Origin: Aequorivita vitellina
GTDB taxonomy: Bacteria; Bacteroidota; Bacteroidia; Flavobacteriales; Flavobacteriaceae
NCBI RefSeq assembly: GCF_022008365.1
Contig: NZ_JAIRBA010000017.1
Coordinates: forward strand, 1-64,000
Length of the DNA stretch: 64,000 nucleotides
Direction: 5' to 3'
In this document: positions 62,949 to 64,000 of the stretch, one piece after another
Position numbering within the stretch: the stretch's first letter is position 1
Layout of the letters: every line of letters begins with the position of its first letter
Notes under the pieces: model-generated
What the model was told of the DNA's origin: nothing
Databases searched by the model: none
What the model saw: the letters and a program-made list of their open reading frames with translations, nothing else
Made by a program: the position numbers and the translations under genes

Positions 62949-62956
62949 TAATTTTG
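62949..62956 (+). promoter_or_regulatory. -7 box (TAATTTTG) for the PLP decarboxylase
   Basis: TAATTTTG matches TAnnTTTG, followed by CACTCTCAA. The GTG start is 30 bases downstream. Confidence 0.5.
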
Positions 62957-62985
62957 CACTCTCAAAATATTCAAAAAATAAACAC

Positions 62986-64000
62986 GTGAAAATTCAGAAC
63001 AACGCAACTTTAGAATTGAGCCAAGAGGAAATGAAAACCTATGGTTACGAAGTAGTTGATGCCATAGTGGAGCATTTTGCAACCCAAAACGATAAACTCC
63101 CTGTAGTTTCTGGCTCGCGGGAAGAAATGGAAGATTTATTTTTAGAAGACGCTCCCGAAAAACCAAGCGACCCAAGCACAGTTTTAAATTTTGTTTTGGA
63201 CAAAGTAATGACCAAAAGCAACATTGTTTCGCATCCAAAATCCTACTCTTTTGTTCCCGGTCCAAGTAACTATATAAGTGCAATGGCCGACAGTTTATCT
63301 GCGGGTTTCAATATATTTTCTGGAGGTTGGCAAGCTTCTCCAGCTGCAGCCGAAATGGAAATTGTAACGATGAACTGGCTGTTGAAAATGTTCGGCTTTC
63401 CACAGAAAAAAGGAGGCGGAATTTTTACAAGCGGCGGCTCAATGGCCAATTTAACTGCTTTGGTAACAGCGCGCACGGTTAAGTGTGGCGATGATTTCAG
63501 CAAAGCTATAATCTATCTTTCAGACCAAGCGCACTCTTCAAATATAAAAGCCATTCGCGTACTTGGGTTTAGAAAAGAACAGATTCGCATAATTCCCACG
63601 GATGGCGAATTTAAGTTTTCACTCAACAAATTAAAAAACGCAATTGCAAAAGATAGGTTGGAAGGTTTACAACCTTTCTGCTTGATTGCCACTGCGGGAA
63701 CAACAAATACAGGAACGGTCGATCCGCTTTCAGACATTGCGAAAATCTGTAAAAAAGAAGACATTTGGTTTCACATTGATGGCGCTTACGGCGGATTTGC
63801 AATTCTATCCGATGACGGGAAACCACTTTTAAAAGGAATTGAAAAAGCAGATTCACTAACAATCGATCCGCATAAATGGTTTTTTCAGCCTTATGAAATT
63901 GGCTGTCTTTTAATTAAAAACCACAAATGGTTAAAGGGAACTTTCACCGAAAAACCTGAATACCTGCGTGATATTGAAGGCAATACTTCCGAAATAAATT
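62986..64000 (+). CDS. PLP-dependent group II decarboxylase (aromatic-amino-acid type), partial
   Basis: The open frame starts at GTG 62986 and runs off the window after 338 codons. It shows FTSGGSMANLTALVTAR, FHIDGAYGGFAIL (Asp265) and DPHKWFFQPYEIG with the PLP lysine at residue 297. These mark an aromatic-L-amino-acid decarboxylase family enzyme. Several open frames on the opposite strand are shadows of this gene. Substrate (tyrosine, tryptophan, glutamate or other) cannot be fixed from the visible part. An alternative start is the ATG 45 bases further on. Confidence 0.9.
   Translation, partial: MKIQNNATLELSQEEMKTYGYEVVDAIVEHFATQNDKLPVVSGSREEMEDLFLEDAPEKPSDPSTVLNFVLDKVMTKSNIVSHPKSYSFVPGPSNYISAMADSLSAGFNIFSGGWQASPAAAEMEIVTMNWLLKMFGFPQKKGGGIFTSGGSMANLTALVTARTVKCGDDFSKAIIYLSDQAHSSNIKAIRVLGFRKEQIRIIPTDGEFKFSLNKLKNAIAKDRLEGLQPFCLIATAGTTNTGTVDPLSDIAKICKKEDIWFHIDGAYGGFAILSDDGKPLLKGIEKADSLTIDPHKWFFQPYEIGCLLIKNHKWLKGTFTEKPEYLRDIEGNTSEIN

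Noticed and set aside
62876..63862. Four overlapping minus-strand frames
   Set aside because: They are antisense shadows of the PLP decarboxylase, which has clear catalytic motifs on the plus strand.
1..64000. CRISPR array, prophage or insertion sequence
   Set aside because: No regularly spaced direct repeats with unique spacers were seen, and no transposase, integrase or phage structural gene set; the only tandem repeat is inside a coding sequence.

Overview
The window comes from a low-GC chromosome of the phylum Bacteroidota, almost certainly family Flavobacteriaceae. The evidence is TAnnTTTG-type -7 boxes upstream of many genes, two proteins ending in type IX secretion (T9SS) sorting domains, many lipoproteins, a GYDIA-type GHMP kinase next to a class II HMG-CoA reductase, a CtlX-type citrulline hydrolase, and a sigma/FecR/TonB-receptor triplet. 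I see no prophage, insertion sequence or CRISPR array. Several families of short palindromic repeats lie between genes.

Layout. 1-4.1 kb: a small GIY-YIG gene, an exported 20-residue-repeat protein, two isoprenoid enzymes, and a two-gene operon of tiny basic proteins, one of which is ribosomal protein THX. 4.1-10.8 kb: a complete trpEGDCFBA operon on the minus strand, preceded by an 18-codon leader peptide with three consecutive Trp codons and an intrinsic terminator, which is a textbook attenuator. 10.9-19.3 kb: two rhodaneses, CtlX, a BCCT transporter with an SDR/DUF2867 protein, MarC and argS. 19.3-29.9 kb: an ECF sigma, FecR and TonB-dependent receptor set, two paralogous lipoproteins with three lipocalin-like repeats each, and a cytochrome c / YceI / OB-fold / DUF5777 / cupredoxin module. 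30.0-41.9 kb: carbonic anhydrase, then a long minus-strand run of small enzyme-fold proteins, many with export signals (VOC, RidA, NTF2-like, an alpha/beta hydrolase), plus an MFS permease, an EthD protein, an SDR and a zinc alcohol dehydrogenase.

42.0-47.1 kb: a 689-residue cholesterol-dependent cytolysin homologue with a beta-trefoil-like N-terminal domain, followed on the same strand by a LytTR response regulator and a TPR histidine kinase. 47.3-64 kb: a DoxX-like membrane protein and an ECF sigma facing away from a 17-bp palindrome, an M1 peptidase, a BlaR1/BlaI-type pair with two visible operators, PhnA, two TolB-like/TPR membrane proteins, an M20 dipeptidase, a tRNA-Leu(UAG), an endonuclease/exonuclease/phosphatase protein, a T9SS-exported beta-helix protein, and a PLP-dependent decarboxylase cut by the window end.

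The most notable items are the cytolysin with its possible two-component regulator, the exported small-enzyme cluster beside it, the trp attenuator, the BlaI operators, and a dispersed palindrome inserted in frame in the BlaR1-type gene. Family assignments rest on motifs read by eye; no database search was possible.
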